Positions 34,746-52,690 of a stretch of DNA of 64,000 bases are shown here, piece after piece. Source of the stretch: Sphingomonas sp. CCH10-B3 (GTDB lineage: Bacteria; Pseudomonadota; Alphaproteobacteria; Sphingomonadales; Sphingomonadaceae); the NCBI RefSeq assembly GCF_001556185.1, contig NZ_LSIJ01000061.1:127672-191671 (forward strand), given 5' to 3'. How positions within the stretch are numbered: the first letter of the stretch is position 1; every line of letters begins with the position of its first letter. The notes under the pieces were generated by a model. The model was not told the DNA's origin. It searched no databases and saw only the letters and a program-made list of their open reading frames with translations. The translations under genes were made by a program, and so were the position numbers.

Positions 34746-36650
34746 TTACTCGACCACCGGCAACCAAACCCGGCTGGCCTGCGCCCCGCCGCGCATCAGC
34801 GTGATCGTTGCCGGCTTGTAGTCGGCCTTGGTCGCGAAGAAGATGTTAGGGACATAAGTCTGCGGGTTGCGATCATAGAGCGGGAACAGGCTCGACTGGA
34901 CCTGCACCATGATCCGGTGACCCGGCTGGAAGACATGATTCACGGCCGGCAGGCGGAACTTGTATTCCTGCACCTTGCCCGCCGGGATCGCACTCGGCTT
35001 GGCGAAGCTCTCGCGATAGCGCCCGCGGAAAATGTCGAGGCTGATCGCGAGCTGATAGCCGCCCATCTTGGCGTCGCCCGCGACTTCGTCGGGATAGACG
35101 TCGATCACCTTGACGATGAAGTCGCCGTCGGTGCCGGTCGTCTTGGCGAAGATGTCGGCGATCGGCACGCCCGACACGCGCACCGGCTTGGTGAGCACGT
35201 CGGTCTGGTAGGTCATCACGTCGGGCCGGCCGTCGACGCCGCGCTGGTCGCTGACCAGCCAGTCGCCCCAGCGGCCGTCATCGAAATTGACCGGGCGCGG
35301 CAGATGCGGGACCGGCTTGGCAGGGTCGCTGACATAGGCGTCGCCGCCCTCGGCACCCTTGGCAAAGGCAAGCGCGCCGCCTTCCGCGAGATAGATTGGC
35401 TTCATCGGCGATGCGCAGCCGCGCTCGCACGCGAGCGGCCACTGGGCGAAGCGATCCCAGTGGTTCTCGCCGGTGTTGTAGAGCGTGGCCGCCGGCAGCG
35501 TGACGGCGGGGCCATCCTTCAGATAATGGTTGAACAGCGGCAGCACCATTTCCTCGCGGAATTGCGCGGCGGTGTCGCCGTTCCACTTGAACGGCCCAAG
35601 TTCGCGCCCTTCGCGGTTGATCTGGCTGTGCCGCCACGGCCCCATCACGAGAAAATTATTGCCGAGCTTGCCCTTGGCCTTGAGCGCTTCCCAGGCGACG
35701 ATCGCGCCATAAATGTCCTCCTGATCCCACAGGCCCTGTTCCCAGATCGTCGGGATGTCGGACGGATTGGCCGCGAGCAGCTTGTCGAGCGCCTGCCCCT
35801 GCCAGAATTCGTCATAGGCCGGGTGGTCGGTCATCCGCTTCCACGCCGGCAACTGGTCAAAGCCCGACAGCTTGGCCCATTCGGCAGCGCCGCCCAGCCG
35901 GCGGAATTCCTCGTAATTGTCATAGATGCCGGTGGCGGGATCCTGCCCACGCCCCTTGTAGCCGGTCTGCGACGCGATCCAGCCGATGTTGGCGAGCCGG
36001 AAGGCGCCGTGGTGGAACCAGTCGTCGCCCATCCAGCCGTCGATCATCGGGCTTTCGGGTGCCGCAACCTTCAGTGCCGGGTGCGGCTTGAGCAGGGCGG
36101 CGACAACAGTGAAGCCTTCGTAGGACGAGCCGATCATTCCCACCCGGCCATTCGATTCGGGCAGGTTCGCCTTGTTCACCAGCCAGTCGATCGTGTCGTA
36201 AGCGTCGGTGGTATGGTCGGTGCTGGTCGGGTTGAGCGGGCCGATCGGCGGGCGCGTGACCATATAGTCGCCCTCCGACTTATACTTGCCGCGCACGTCC
36301 TGATAGACGCGGATATAGCCTGCCTTCACGAACGGCTCGTCCGAAAGCGGCAGCGTCGACAGGATATACGGGCTGTCCTTGCGATTGGCGCGCGCGGTCG
36401 CGTTATAGGGCGTGCGGGTCAGCAGGATCGGCGCGTTGGTCAGCCCCTTGGGATAGACGATGACGGTGTAGAGCTTCACCCCATCGCGCATCGGCACCAT
36501 CACTTCGCGCTTGACGTAATCATTGGCGGTCGCGGGCGGCGCGAACTTGGCGGGAATGTCGCTGCCTGCCGGGGTCGGCGCCTGCTGCGCGAGTGCCGGA
36601 ACGAATGCAAGGCTCGCGACCAGCGCGATCAGCGGCAAGCGGATGGTCAT
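34746..36650 (-). CDS. Exported CocE/NonD-type serine hydrolase
   Basis: A 634-residue protein with a signal peptide (LIALVASLAFVPALAQ) and the X-Pro dipeptidyl-peptidase/CocE fold: MRDGVKLYTVIVYPKG, LLTRTPYNA, YQDVRGKYKSEG, the nucleophile motif GMIGSSYEGF (Ser in G-x-S-Y), PWRHSQINREG (catalytic His) and a C-terminal jelly-roll domain. The pattern is closest to alpha-amino acid ester hydrolases and glutaryl-7-ACA acylases; the natural substrate is unknown. It lies on the minus strand between rplL and rpoB, interrupting the usual order. Confidence 0.9.
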   Translation of the reverse strand: MTIRLPLIALVASLAFVPALAQQAPTPAGSDIPAKFAPPATANDYVKREVMVPMRDGVKLYTVIVYPKGLTNAPILLTRTPYNATARANRKDSPYILSTLPLSDEPFVKAGYIRVYQDVRGKYKSEGDYMVTRPPIGPLNPTSTDHTTDAYDTIDWLVNKANLPESNGRVGMIGSSYEGFTVVAALLKPHPALKVAAPESPMIDGWMGDDWFHHGAFRLANIGWIASQTGYKGRGQDPATGIYDNYEEFRRLGGAAEWAKLSGFDQLPAWKRMTDHPAYDEFWQGQALDKLLAANPSDIPTIWEQGLWDQEDIYGAIVAWEALKAKGKLGNNFLVMGPWRHSQINREGRELGPFKWNGDTAAQFREEMVLPLFNHYLKDGPAVTLPAATLYNTGENHWDRFAQWPLACERGCASPMKPIYLAEGGALAFAKGAEGGDAYVSDPAKPVPHLPRPVNFDDGRWGDWLVSDQRGVDGRPDVMTYQTDVLTKPVRVSGVPIADIFAKTTGTDGDFIVKVIDVYPDEVAGDAKMGGYQLAISLDIFRGRYRESFAKPSAIPAGKVQEYKFRLPAVNHVFQPGHRIMVQVQSSLFPLYDRNPQTYVPNIFFATKADYKPATITLMRGGAQASRVWLPVVE

Positions 36651-36715
36651 GGGGAATGTCTCCTAGAATCGATCAGATGATGTAATAGTGTCACCGGATC
36701 GCGCAGACGCAAGGG

Positions 36716-37795
36716 CTAGTGCTTGCGGACCTCGCCGTGCACGCGCATGCCGATGCGGTCATAGAGGCGCGGCGGCAGGTCGAGCCAGATCGGCCCCAGC
36801 CGCGGATTGCCCGGCTGGTCGATGCCGAGCAGATAATCGACACCGAGTTCGGCCTTGCCGCCACCGGGCCAGCGATAGCTCGCCGACAGCAGGATCAGCG
36901 GCACGCAAAGCGGGCGTCCCGCGAGCGTCAAACGATGGATGCGCGCAACCGGCAGCACGGCCGTCGCCGCAAATTGCGCCTCGGCGCCGGGCGCAAGCAC
37001 GAACGGCGCGACCATTGGCCGCGTGATCGTCGGCACCGGTCCGGCGATGGGTGGCGCGAGGCCGACGCTGGCCGTGCGCAGCTCGACATGCAGCCGGACA
37101 TCCTCGGCCGGCACCTCACCGCCATTGCGGACCTCGATTTCAAAATGGACCGCGAGCTGATCGCCGTCGATGCCCGCCCGCGCGACCGAGAAATCGAGCT
37201 CGAGCCTGGGGCGCAGGAATGCCTCGGGTGCCGCCGCAACGGGTTCGGCAACCGGCGCCGCGACTTCGGCGACCGCGGTTTGCAACGCGACGGGCTCAGG
37301 CGCATCAGGCGCCGCGCGGCGACGTCGATATACCACTCCTGCGAGGCCCGCGATCGCCAGCCCGGCGACGACGAGCAGGCCCAGCCACGGGGTGCGCCAC
37401 CACGGCACTGCAGCGGGCGGCGGCGTGGCAGGCTGCACCGGGCGCGCGGCAGGCGTCGGCCGCGTTTGCGGCACGCCGGTCGCAACTGGCGCGGGACGCG
37501 GCGTCGGCGTTGCGGCAGGTTGCGGCGCGGGCGTGATGCGCGGCGCTGGTTGGGCCGCCGATGGCACCGGGCGCGGTGTCGGCACCGGTCGCGGCGTGGG
37601 TCCGGGGGTCGGCGTGGGCGACGGGCTCGGCGATGGCGTCGGCGATGGCGCCGGAATCACCACTCGCCCCGGCAGCCGATAGTTTTCGAGTTCGGGAACG
37701 GTCTGGCTGTTCTGCGCCACCGCAGCAGCGCCCCCGGCGAGGGCGACCGCAAAGCCTGCTGCCGTACCAGCGATGGATGTCCGCCGCGTCCCCAC
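36716..37795 (-). CDS. Secreted or membrane protein with Pro/Thr/Ser repeat linker
   Basis: A 359-residue protein. It has an N-terminal signal-like hydrophobic stretch ([16 protein letters not shown]), then about 85 residues of proline-alternating repeats ([17 protein letters not shown]), a membrane span ([24 protein letters not shown]) and a C-terminal domain of about 190 residues with an Ig-like beta pattern ([19 protein letters not shown]). The RRRR stop-transfer end suggests the C-terminal domain is cytoplasmic. Family not recognised. It is divergent from rpoB. Confidence 0.75.
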   Translation of the reverse strand: MGTRRTSIAGTAAGFAVALAGGAAAVAQNSQTVPELENYRLPGRVVIPAPSPTPSPSPSPTPTPGPTPRPVPTPRPVPSAAQPAPRITPAPQPAATPTPRPAPVATGVPQTRPTPAARPVQPATPPPAAVPWWRTPWLGLLVVAGLAIAGLAGVVYRRRRAAPDAPEPVALQTAVAEVAAPVAEPVAAAPEAFLRPRLELDFSVARAGIDGDQLAVHFEIEVRNGGEVPAEDVRLHVELRTASVGLAPPIAGPVPTITRPMVAPFVLAPGAEAQFAATAVLPVARIHRLTLAGRPLCVPLILLSASYRWPGGGKAELGVDYLLGIDQPGNPRLGPIWLDLPPRLYDRIGMRVHGEVRKH

Positions 37796-37942
37796 CGCGT
37801 CCCCTTAAATGCGCCAAGCTGAACGGCAGGCTACGGCCACCGAAGCCCGCAGCAGTTGGCCGGGCTATGGGCAGGAAAATCGCGTGCGGCAACCGCTGCT
37901 TGCCGGCCGCGCCGCGATGTTGGTCGCCCGACGCTCGGGCAA

Positions 37943-37971
37943 TTGACAGGCCATGGCCCCGACCCTATATC
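37943..37971 (+). promoter_or_regulatory. Probable sigma-70 promoter of rpoBC
   Basis: TTGACA (37943-37948), a 17-bp spacer and TATATC (37966-37971) form a near-consensus promoter. It lies 196 bp before rpoB in the 371-bp divergent gap 37796-38166, so the transcript has a leader of about 190 nt. Confidence 0.7.
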
Positions 37972-38056
37972 GCGCCTTCCGCCAAATCTCCCGGGAAACG
38001 AAACGCCGTCGCGCAGCGTTCCGATCGAATTGGGAAATCTGGTGTCAATGACGCTG

Positions 38057-38092
38057 AAAGCTGCGGTCCCGTCCGGGGATGCGCAGCTTTTT
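38057..38092 (+). terminator. Intrinsic terminator-like hairpin in the rpoB leader (attenuator candidate)
   Basis: AAAGCTGCG (38057-38065) pairs perfectly with CGCAGCTTT (38082-38090), with an inner TCCC/GGGA pairing, and runs into five T. It lies about 80 nt after the predicted transcription start and 75 nt before rpoB. A second perfect 8-bp hairpin, CGCCCGGA/TCCGGGCG, follows at 38112-38133. Confidence 0.7.
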
Positions 38093-38166
38093 GTGTCTTT
38101 GCTGCGTGCCCCGCCCGGAGGTTTTTCCGGGCGCGTAATTCTGGCGAACGAGGCGAATCTTCCCCT

Positions 38167-42318
<4,152 letters not shown>

Positions 42319-42329
42319 GGCCTTCTTCC

Positions 42330-42437
42330 CCCCTCCCGCTCGCGGGAGGGGTCGGGGGTGGGCGCAAGCTCTCCTCCACCGACATGGTCCGTTGATAGCG
42401 GGCGCCCACCCCTAACCCCTCCCGCAAGCGGGAGGGG
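42330..42437. repeat. Paired inverted palindromic repeats (REP-like) between rpoB and rpoC
   Basis: Two palindromes, CCCCTCCCGC-TC-GCGGGAGGGG (42330-42351) and CCCCTCCCGC-AA-GCGGGAGGGG (42416-42437), each joined to a GGGGTGGGCGC-type flank, face each other as an imperfect inverted pair across about 50 bp. Such GGGAGGGG palindromes recur in sphingomonad genomes as REP-like elements. The pair fills almost all of the 136-bp gap inside the rpoBC operon. Confidence 0.8.
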
Positions 42438-42448
42438 AATTGAGGTAA

Positions 42449-46741
<4,293 letters not shown>

Positions 46742-46757
46742 TCGCCCTCAGCGAACC

Positions 46758-46802
46758 AACGAAAAGACCGCCGTCCGAGCGATCGGGCGGCGGCTTTTCG
46801 TT
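46758..46802 (+). terminator. Bidirectional terminator after rpoC
   Basis: AACGAAAAG (46758-46766) pairs with CTTTTCGTT (46794-46802), with CCGCCG/CGGCGG and CCGA/TCGG inside. T-runs on both strands fit termination of rpoC and of the opposing small gene at 46833. Confidence 0.85.
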
Positions 46803-46832
46803 AGCGCGGTCGCCGTTTGGCGACGCGCGGCG

Positions 46833-47204
46833 CTATTTGTTGAACTTGATCGCCGTGCCGGTGGCCGTGGTCGATCCCCAGCTGAGCGCGGTCACGTGCG
46901 AATCGCCGTAACGCGCATTGATGACAGCGTCGGCGCCCAGCTTCTCGCCGCGCTCCCACAGCTCGCGGTAGATCTTCTTCTGCGACGCTTCCTTGCTGAA
47001 GATCGTTGCCTTGCGCACCTTCGCCTTCACCTCGCCGATCACCGTATAGGGGCGATCGGTGATGTCGTTGGGGAATACAGGCACGCCGAATTCTTCATTC
47101 ACCACCACATATTGCTTGGCAGGATTTTCGGCTGCCAGCACAGGTACAGACGCCGTCCCGACCAATGCCGCAATCATCAGCAGCGCACGCCCTCTCTTCA
47201 ACAT
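46833..47204 (-). CDS. Small exported protein, YbjQ-like fold suspected
   Basis: A 123-residue protein with a signal peptide (LLMIAALVGTASVPVLA) and a mature part with YTVIGEVKAKVRKATIFSKE, a helix IYRELWERGEKLGADAVINA and a closing strand ATGTAIKF. The order strand, helix with LGADAV, and terminal GTA-x-x-F is reminiscent of YbjQ-type heavy-metal-binding domains, but this is a weak resemblance. It stands alone, converging on the rpoC terminator. Confidence 0.7.
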   Translation of the reverse strand: MLKRGRALLMIAALVGTASVPVLAAENPAKQYVVVNEEFGVPVFPNDITDRPYTVIGEVKAKVRKATIFSKEASQKKIYRELWERGEKLGADAVINARYGDSHVTALSWGSTTATGTAIKFNK

Positions 47205-47347
47205 TTTCCCCTCCCCACAAAAAACTCGAAGAAGTTCGAGGCGTTCACTATGGCATGGCCAATCATGGGTTCAACCGACTTGTGTAAAACTTGCCAAAAA
47301 TACAAAGCGGTGCCAGCTTTTGACACTCAAGATTATAGGGGGGTGAA

Positions 47348-47926
47348 GTGTCCGGACTCATTCTTGTCGCAGCGCTCTGGGCGAATGGCCAGACGATGCC
47401 TCCTGCGCCACCGCAACCGGTAGTGACCCCGATCGAGACTGCCGCCGTCACCGGCCAGACCGTGACGCTGAAGCGCGACACGCCGATTGAGCTGATGGCG
47501 ATGACCGAAGTGAGCACGGCGAGCGCAAAGCCAGGACAAGTCTTCAAGCTGCGCGTGAACAAACCCGTCGTCGTTAGCGGCGTTACTGTCGTGCCGGCCG
47601 GAAGCTGGGTTTATGGCGAAATCATCGCCGCGCGCGACGCCGGCGGGCTCGGCAAGTCAGGGCGATTGACCGCCAAGCTCACCCACCTCGCGCTGGGTGA
47701 CGTTCGCATACCGGTGGAAGGCGATATCTCGGCCAAGGGCACCGGCGCCGGCTCGGCGGGTGCTGCCGTTCTTTTCGCCGGACTGACCGGCCTGTTTCAC
47801 CGCGGCAACAACGCCAAGATCAAGGGCGGCGAGATCGTCAACGGCTTCATTGCGGACGATGTAACGCTCGACCTGTCGGGGCCGTCGCCCCGGCTGGTTG
47901 CGCCCGCTGCAGCGCCAGCGCAATGA
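47348..47926 (+). CDS. Exported protein of unknown function, paralogue of the next gene
   Basis: A 192-residue protein with a short hydrophobic N-terminus (SGLILVAALWANGQ). The core is a beta-rich segment VTVVPAGSWVYGEIIAARDAGGLGKSGRL followed (in pieces) by ALGDVRIPVEGDI and a glycine/alanine stretch AGSAGAAVLFAGLTGLF. The start GTG at 47348 has GGGGGG just upstream. The stop overlaps the next ATG (ATGA). No family recognised; a role in the envelope is likely. Confidence 0.7.
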   Translation: MSGLILVAALWANGQTMPPAPPQPVVTPIETAAVTGQTVTLKRDTPIELMAMTEVSTASAKPGQVFKLRVNKPVVVSGVTVVPAGSWVYGEIIAARDAGGLGKSGRLTAKLTHLALGDVRIPVEGDISAKGTGAGSAGAAVLFAGLTGLFHRGNNAKIKGGEIVNGFIADDVTLDLSGPSPRLVAPAAAPAQ

Positions 47927-48387
47927 TCCTGGCGATCGTTCTCGGCGGGGCGATGTGCACCGGCGCAGTGATCTTGCCGCAAGACAGCCCGATCCCGCTC
48001 GTGACGGCGCAGCCGCTGTCGAGCAAGGCGGCCGCCAAGGGGGATATCGTCGCGCTGCGGACTTCAGCCGATGTCGTGGTCGACGGCACCGTCGTCATTC
48101 CTGCCGGGACGGCCGCGACCGGGCAAGTGACCGAGGCGCGCGGCACCGGCGCGATGGGGCAAAGCGGCAAGCTCGCGCTTGCGCCGCTCTATATTCGCAT
48201 CGGTGACACGACGATTCGCTTGACCGGGTCGGCAGGCGGGCATGGCACGCTGTCCGCCGGTCAGGTGATCGGGCTTGGCTTCGTCAGCAGCGTTTTCTCC
48301 GGCCGGAGCGCGACCATTGCGGCGGGCACGCCGGTGGCAGCGCAAACGCTGCGCAGCGCCAGCCTGCCCTGCCCTGTCGGTCAGTAA
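47923..48387 (+). CDS. Exported protein of unknown function, tandem paralogue
   Basis: A 154-residue protein that repeats the pattern of the preceding gene: signal-like start (AIVLGGAMCTGAVIL), VVIPAGTAATGQVTEARGTG, GQSGKLALAPLYIRIGDTTI and a glycine-rich FVSSVFSGRSATIAAGTPV. The pair is translationally coupled by ATGA. The last 7 bp overlap the convergent TauE gene. Confidence 0.7.
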   Translation: MILAIVLGGAMCTGAVILPQDSPIPLVTAQPLSSKAAAKGDIVALRTSADVVVDGTVVIPAGTAATGQVTEARGTGAMGQSGKLALAPLYIRIGDTTIRLTGSAGGHGTLSAGQVIGLGFVSSVFSGRSATIAAGTPVAAQTLRSASLPCPVGQ

Positions 48388-49121
48388 ACACCGATCAGCT
48401 TCGCCCCCGCGACCATCAGCACCATTGCCAGCGACCGCACCACCAGCGCCGACGGAAGCCGGATACCGAGCGTCGTCCCGATCACCGCGCCGACCAGCAC
48501 GGCGCCCGCGTAAAGCGGCAAGGCGGGCGGCAGATGCTGGAGCGAGGCAGCATTACCGGCGAGGCCAGCGATCGAATTGACGAGGATGAACACCGCCGCG
48601 ACGCCCGAAGCTTGCTTTGGCGTCGTCCAAGCGAAGAACAGCAGCAGCGGCGACAGGAAAATGCCACCGCCGGTGCCGGTCAGGCCCGACAGTAAGCCGA
48701 TCCCGGCTCCAGCGGCAATCGCGGCCGGAACGGGCGGGTCGCGCGTCTCCGCCATCGCCTGCAACGGCTTCGGCCACAGCAGGCGTGCCGCCGCCAGCCA
48801 CAGCACCACGCCGACGATTGGCCGGTAGATCTGGCTCGGCAAATGGATGGCGCCGCCGATGTAGGCCATCGGCAATGCGCCGATCAGAAACGGCCACAGC
48901 ACCCGCCAGCGGAACTGCCCGGCGCGCACGAACCGCAGTGCTGCAAAGCTCGACACGATGATGTTGAGCGCGAGCGCAGTCGGGCGCATCACCGCGGCGG
49001 GCACGCCGAACAGCGCCATGATCGCGATATAGGACGAGGCGCCGCCATGGCCGACGCTCGAATAGAGCGCCGCCCCGCCCATCAGGCACAGCGCGAGCAG
49101 CAGGTCGAGCGTGTCGAACAT
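48381..49121 (-). CDS. TauE/SafE-family sulfite/anion permease
   Basis: A 246-residue membrane protein with about eight hydrophobic spans. The two family repeats are visible: GHGGASSYIAIMALFGVP in the first half and LSGLTGTGGGIFLSPLLLF in the second, each with the G-x-G-G-x-x-hydrophobic-P-like pattern. Members export or import sulfite, sulfoacetate or other sulfur-containing anions. No sulfur genes flank it, so the substrate is open. Confidence 0.88.
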   Translation of the reverse strand: MFDTLDLLLALCLMGGAALYSSVGHGGASSYIAIMALFGVPAAVMRPTALALNIIVSSFAALRFVRAGQFRWRVLWPFLIGALPMAYIGGAIHLPSQIYRPIVGVVLWLAAARLLWPKPLQAMAETRDPPVPAAIAAGAGIGLLSGLTGTGGGIFLSPLLLFFAWTTPKQASGVAAVFILVNSIAGLAGNAASLQHLPPALPLYAGAVLVGAVIGTTLGIRLPSALVVRSLAMVLMVAGAKLIGVY

Positions 49122-49182
49122 AGCCTTCCCAACCTACACCCGCCGGACAAGTCAATTACCGCCGCCACCCGCACACGCAGAA

Positions 49183-49213
49183 ATGCCGCCGGCGCACGTG
49201 GCACCGGCGGCAT
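49183..49213 (-). terminator. Probable terminator of the phasin gene
   Basis: A perfect 10-bp stem ATGCCGCCGG/CCGGCGGCAT with an 11-base loop lies 45 bp after the phasin stop. On the minus strand it is followed only by a short T-run (ATTT), so termination strength is uncertain. Confidence 0.5.
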
Positions 49214-49257
49214 CCCGATTGGCAAACCTCGGCAATCGCCCAGGTCTTGGCGCGGCT

Positions 49258-49623
49258 TTAGTCGCGGTTGGTCATCTGGCCGATCGTGTCGCGGCCATAG
49301 CGCGTGATCAGCTCGCCGATTTCACGCGCCTGTTCCATCGCGCGATTGCTCTGCTCACGCAGATAGTCCGACTGGATGCGCATCACTTCGGACACGTCGC
49401 GCGCATGGGCGGCGGCCCGCATCGCTGCAAAGGCTTCGCGCGTGTTGGCTTCGGCCTGGTCGAGCAAGCGCATGCCGAGCTCGGTGCCGGTCTCGGCAAT
49501 GCGCTCGCCCGATTTGCGCATCGTGTCGCCGACGACCTTGAACTGGTCGCTCATCTTGTTGGCCATGTCCTCGGTCTTCTGCTTGGCGGTTTCGGTCGCT
49601 TGGTTGATCGTCGAGTCGGTCAT
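49258..49623 (-). CDS. Phasin family protein
   Basis: A 121-residue, almost fully alpha-helical protein without signal peptide: TETAKQKTEDMANKMSDQFK, AFAAMRAAAHARDVSEVM, RIQSDYLREQSNRAMEQAR and REIGELITRYG. Amphipathic helices with this Q-S-D/E spacing are typical of phasins that coat polyhydroxyalkanoate granules. The start ATG has AGGAG 9 bases upstream; the longer open frame was rejected. No pha genes are adjacent. Confidence 0.85.
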   Translation of the reverse strand: MTDSTINQATETAKQKTEDMANKMSDQFKVVGDTMRKSGERIAETGTELGMRLLDQAEANTREAFAAMRAAAHARDVSEVMRIQSDYLREQSNRAMEQAREIGELITRYGRDTIGQMTNRD

Positions 49624-49747
49624 GTGGAATGCTCCTGCCGATTGTTGGGCCCCGGCGTGTCCATACGCCTGTTCCCCCCGACGCGCGAGCGGGATGGCGG
49701 TTCCGGATAATCCGCCATCGGTGACCGGCAGCCGTCGAAAGGCTCGC

Positions 49748-51556
49748 CTACCCTTCGTCGCCCATCCTAAGCGCGGCAATAAACGCCTCCTGCGGGATGC
49801 TTACCGAGCCATATTCCCGCATCCGCTTCTTGCCCTCTTTCTGCTTTTCCAGCAGCTTGCGCTTGCGGGTTGCGTCGCCGCCGTAGCATTTCGCGGTCAC
49901 GTCCTTGCGCAGTGCGGCAATCGTTTCGCGCGCGATCACCTTGCCGCCGATCGCCGCCTGGATCGGAATCTTGAACAAGTGGCGCGGGATCAGGTCCTTC
50001 AGCCGCTCGCACATGCCGCGCCCGCGCACTTCGGCCGAGGCGCGGTGGACGATCATGCTGAGCGCATCGACCGGCTCGTTGTTGACGAGGATGCTCATCT
50101 TGACGAGGTCGCCCTCGCGATAGCCGATCTGGTGATAGTCGAAGCTCGCATAGCCGCGGCTGATCGACTTCAGCCGGTCGTAGAAATCGAACACGACTTC
50201 GTTGAGCGGCAGTTCATAGGTCACCTGCGCGCGCCCGCCGACATAGGTCAGGTTCTTCTGGATGCCGCGCCGGTCCTGACAGAGCTTCAGGATGCTGCCG
50301 AGATATTCGTCGGGGACATAGATGGTCGCCTCGATCCACGGTTCCGCGATCGATTCGATCTTGTTGGGATCGGGCATGTCGGCGGGGTTGTGGAGTTCGA
50401 GCAGCCCGCCGCCGTGGGTCAGCTCGATCTCATAGACGACCGACGGCGCGGTGGTGATCAGGTCGAGATCATATTCGCGCGTCAGCCGTTCCTGAATGAT
50501 CTCGAGGTGCAGCAGCCCGAGGAAACCGCAGCGGAAGCCGAAGCCAAGCGCCGCCGATGTTTCCATCTCGAAGCTGAAGCTCGCGTCGTTCAGCCGCAGC
50601 TTGCCGATCGAATCGCGCAGCTTTTCAAAGTCGTTGGCGTCGACCGGGAACAGCCCGCAGAACACTACCGGCTGGACTTCCTTGAAGCCCGGCAGCGGCG
50701 CATCGGCGGGGCGCTTCGCGTCGGTGATCGTGTCGCCGACGCGGGTCTGGGCGATTTCCTTGATCTGCGCGGTGATGAAGCCGATCTCGCCCGGCCCGAG
50801 CTCGGTCAATTGCTCGATCTTGGGGCGGAAACAGCCCACGCGGTCGATCAGATGCTGCGTGCCCGCTTGCATGAAGGTGATCAGCTGGCCCTTCTTCAGT
50901 ACGCCGTCCATCACCCGCACAAGGATGACAACGCCGAGATAAGGGTCGTACCAGCTGTCGACCAGCATGGCCTTCAGCGGCGCCGTCGCATCGCCCTTGG
51001 GCGGCGGGATGCGCGTGACGATCGCTTCGAGCACGTCCTCGATACCGATGCCCGACTTGGCGCTGGTGAGCACTGCCTGCGACGCGTCGAGGCCGATCAC
51101 TTCCTCAATCTCTGCCTTCACCTTGTCGGGTTCGGCGGCGGGCAGGTCGATCTTGTTGATCACCGGCACGATCTCATGGTCATGCTCGATCGACTGATAG
51201 ACGTTGGCGAGCGTTTGCGCTTCCACGCCCTGTGCGGCATCGACCACCAGCAACGCGCCCTCGCACGCAGCGAGGCTGCGGCTGACTTCATAGGCGAAGT
51301 CGACGTGGCCGGGCGTGTCCATCAGGTCGAGCACATAGTCGAGCCCGTCCTTCGCGCGGTAATTGAGGCGCACGGTCTGCGCCTTGATGGTGATGCCGCG
51401 TTCCTTTTCGATGTCCATGTTGTCGAGCACCTGCTCGGACATTTCGCGCGCGGTCAGCCCGCCCGTTTGCTGGATCAGCCGGTCGGCGAGCGTCGATTTG
51501 CCATGGTCGATATGCGCGATGATGGAAAAGTTACGGATGCGGTCGAGCGGGGTCAC
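49748..51556 (-). CDS. lepA: Elongation factor 4 (LepA)
   Basis: LepA is a ribosome-bound GTPase related to EF-G. The 602-residue protein has G1 AHIDHGKST (residues 14-22), G3 DTPGH (80-84), G4 NKID (134-137) and the LepA-specific C-terminal domain with [16 protein letters not shown] and [20 protein letters not shown]. The start is GTG at 51556, matching the usual length; the frame is open upstream but unlike LepA. Confidence 0.97.
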   Translation of the reverse strand: MTPLDRIRNFSIIAHIDHGKSTLADRLIQQTGGLTAREMSEQVLDNMDIEKERGITIKAQTVRLNYRAKDGLDYVLDLMDTPGHVDFAYEVSRSLAACEGALLVVDAAQGVEAQTLANVYQSIEHDHEIVPVINKIDLPAAEPDKVKAEIEEVIGLDASQAVLTSAKSGIGIEDVLEAIVTRIPPPKGDATAPLKAMLVDSWYDPYLGVVILVRVMDGVLKKGQLITFMQAGTQHLIDRVGCFRPKIEQLTELGPGEIGFITAQIKEIAQTRVGDTITDAKRPADAPLPGFKEVQPVVFCGLFPVDANDFEKLRDSIGKLRLNDASFSFEMETSAALGFGFRCGFLGLLHLEIIQERLTREYDLDLITTAPSVVYEIELTHGGGLLELHNPADMPDPNKIESIAEPWIEATIYVPDEYLGSILKLCQDRRGIQKNLTYVGGRAQVTYELPLNEVVFDFYDRLKSISRGYASFDYHQIGYREGDLVKMSILVNNEPVDALSMIVHRASAEVRGRGMCERLKDLIPRHLFKIPIQAAIGGKVIARETIAALRKDVTAKCYGGDATRKRKLLEKQKEGKKRMREYGSVSIPQEAFIAALRMGDEG

Positions 51557-51722
51557 TGAGGTCTCTGGTCGGGGCGGAATAGCGCTTTCGCGAGCCGCAT
51601 AGCAGGATGACGCGTCGCCGACAAAGCCCCGGCAAATTATCGGCAGCGGCGCCGCGCAACATTCACAAGCGCACCGTTTTGGGTTATCATCGTACCACAA
51701 CCCACATTGGGGGATGACGGGC

Positions 51723-52673
51723 ATGAAAGCTGGCCGACTGGTTGCAACAGCGTTGATCGCCACCGCCATGGTTCCTGCCGAGGCGCAAAAGCTCGCCAAG
51801 CCGTCGAGCGGCCAGCGCCTGCAGCAGGCGACGATGAACGACGTGCCGAAGTGCGCGCGCAAGCTGGGTACGCTGTCGATCCGCGACGGCGATGATGCGC
51901 GGCCGTGGATGCAGAACAATCTCGCCCCGCCCGCCAAGCTGCTGCGCGTGCTCGTCCAGCGATCGGGCTGTTTCAACCTGGTCGATCGCGGCGCGGGACT
52001 GAATGCCGCGCAGCAGGAACGCGACATCGGCAATGACCTGGGGCTGCAGCGGCGCTCGAATGTCGGCCAGGGCCAGATCAAGGCTGCCGATTATGTATTG
52101 GTCGCCGAGATCGCCAATGCTGACGACAATACCAGCGGCAGCGGCGCGGCAGCGGGAATCGGCGGCATTCTGGGCGGGCGCGTCGGGGGCGCGATCGGCG
52201 GCATTCGGAACCGCAAGCTCGAAGCGAATACGGTGCTGTCGTTGACCAATGTCCGCACGACCGAGACGATCGCGGTCGAGGAGGGTTATGCCGCCAAGAA
52301 CAACCTGTCGATTGGCGGCGGCGGCTTTTTCGCGATCGCCGGCGCGGTCGGTGGCGGTTACGATAATACCGATCTTGGCAAGATCATCACGCTGTCGTTT
52401 ATCCAGGCCTATACCAACATGGTCAATGCGCTCGGGCTGGTCCAGCCGGGCGATGCGGGCACGGCAGAGGCCGCTCCCACCAAGACCTACACGGCACAAG
52501 GGCCGGTCCAGCTCCGCGCCAGCGCCATCGGCACGGCGAAAGTAATCCGCACCTTGCCGGCCGGGTCGATCCTGTACCCGACCGGCAACAAGAACGGGCT
52601 GTGGTGGGAAGTCGCCGATGAAAACGACAATATCGGCTGGGTGCTGAACACCAAGCTCGCGCCCTCGCGCTGA
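51723..52673 (+). CDS. CsgG-like exported protein with C-terminal SH3 domain
   Basis: A 316-residue protein with a signal peptide ([17 protein letters not shown]). The middle resembles CsgG/FlgO-type proteins: [37 protein letters not shown] and [20 protein letters not shown], with glycine-rich loops. The last 60 residues ([21 protein letters not shown] to [15 protein letters not shown]) form a bacterial SH3 domain likely to bind peptidoglycan. The second of two in-frame ATGs was chosen because GGGGG sits 9 bases upstream; ATG 51714 adds 3 residues. Confidence 0.75.
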   Translation: MKAGRLVATALIATAMVPAEAQKLAKPSSGQRLQQATMNDVPKCARKLGTLSIRDGDDARPWMQNNLAPPAKLLRVLVQRSGCFNLVDRGAGLNAAQQERDIGNDLGLQRRSNVGQGQIKAADYVLVAEIANADDNTSGSGAAAGIGGILGGRVGGAIGGIRNRKLEANTVLSLTNVRTTETIAVEEGYAAKNNLSIGGGGFFAIAGAVGGGYDNTDLGKIITLSFIQAYTNMVNALGLVQPGDAGTAEAAPTKTYTAQGPVQLRASAIGTAKVIRTLPAGSILYPTGNKNGLWWEVADENDNIGWVLNTKLAPSR

Positions 52674-52690
52674 TCCGCGCTGCGGGGCGA

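Noticed and set aside
49693..49719. Inverted repeat GATGGCGG/CCGCCATC between lepA and the phasin gene
   Set aside because: No T-run on either strand and no match to a known operator; may be chance in GC-rich DNA.
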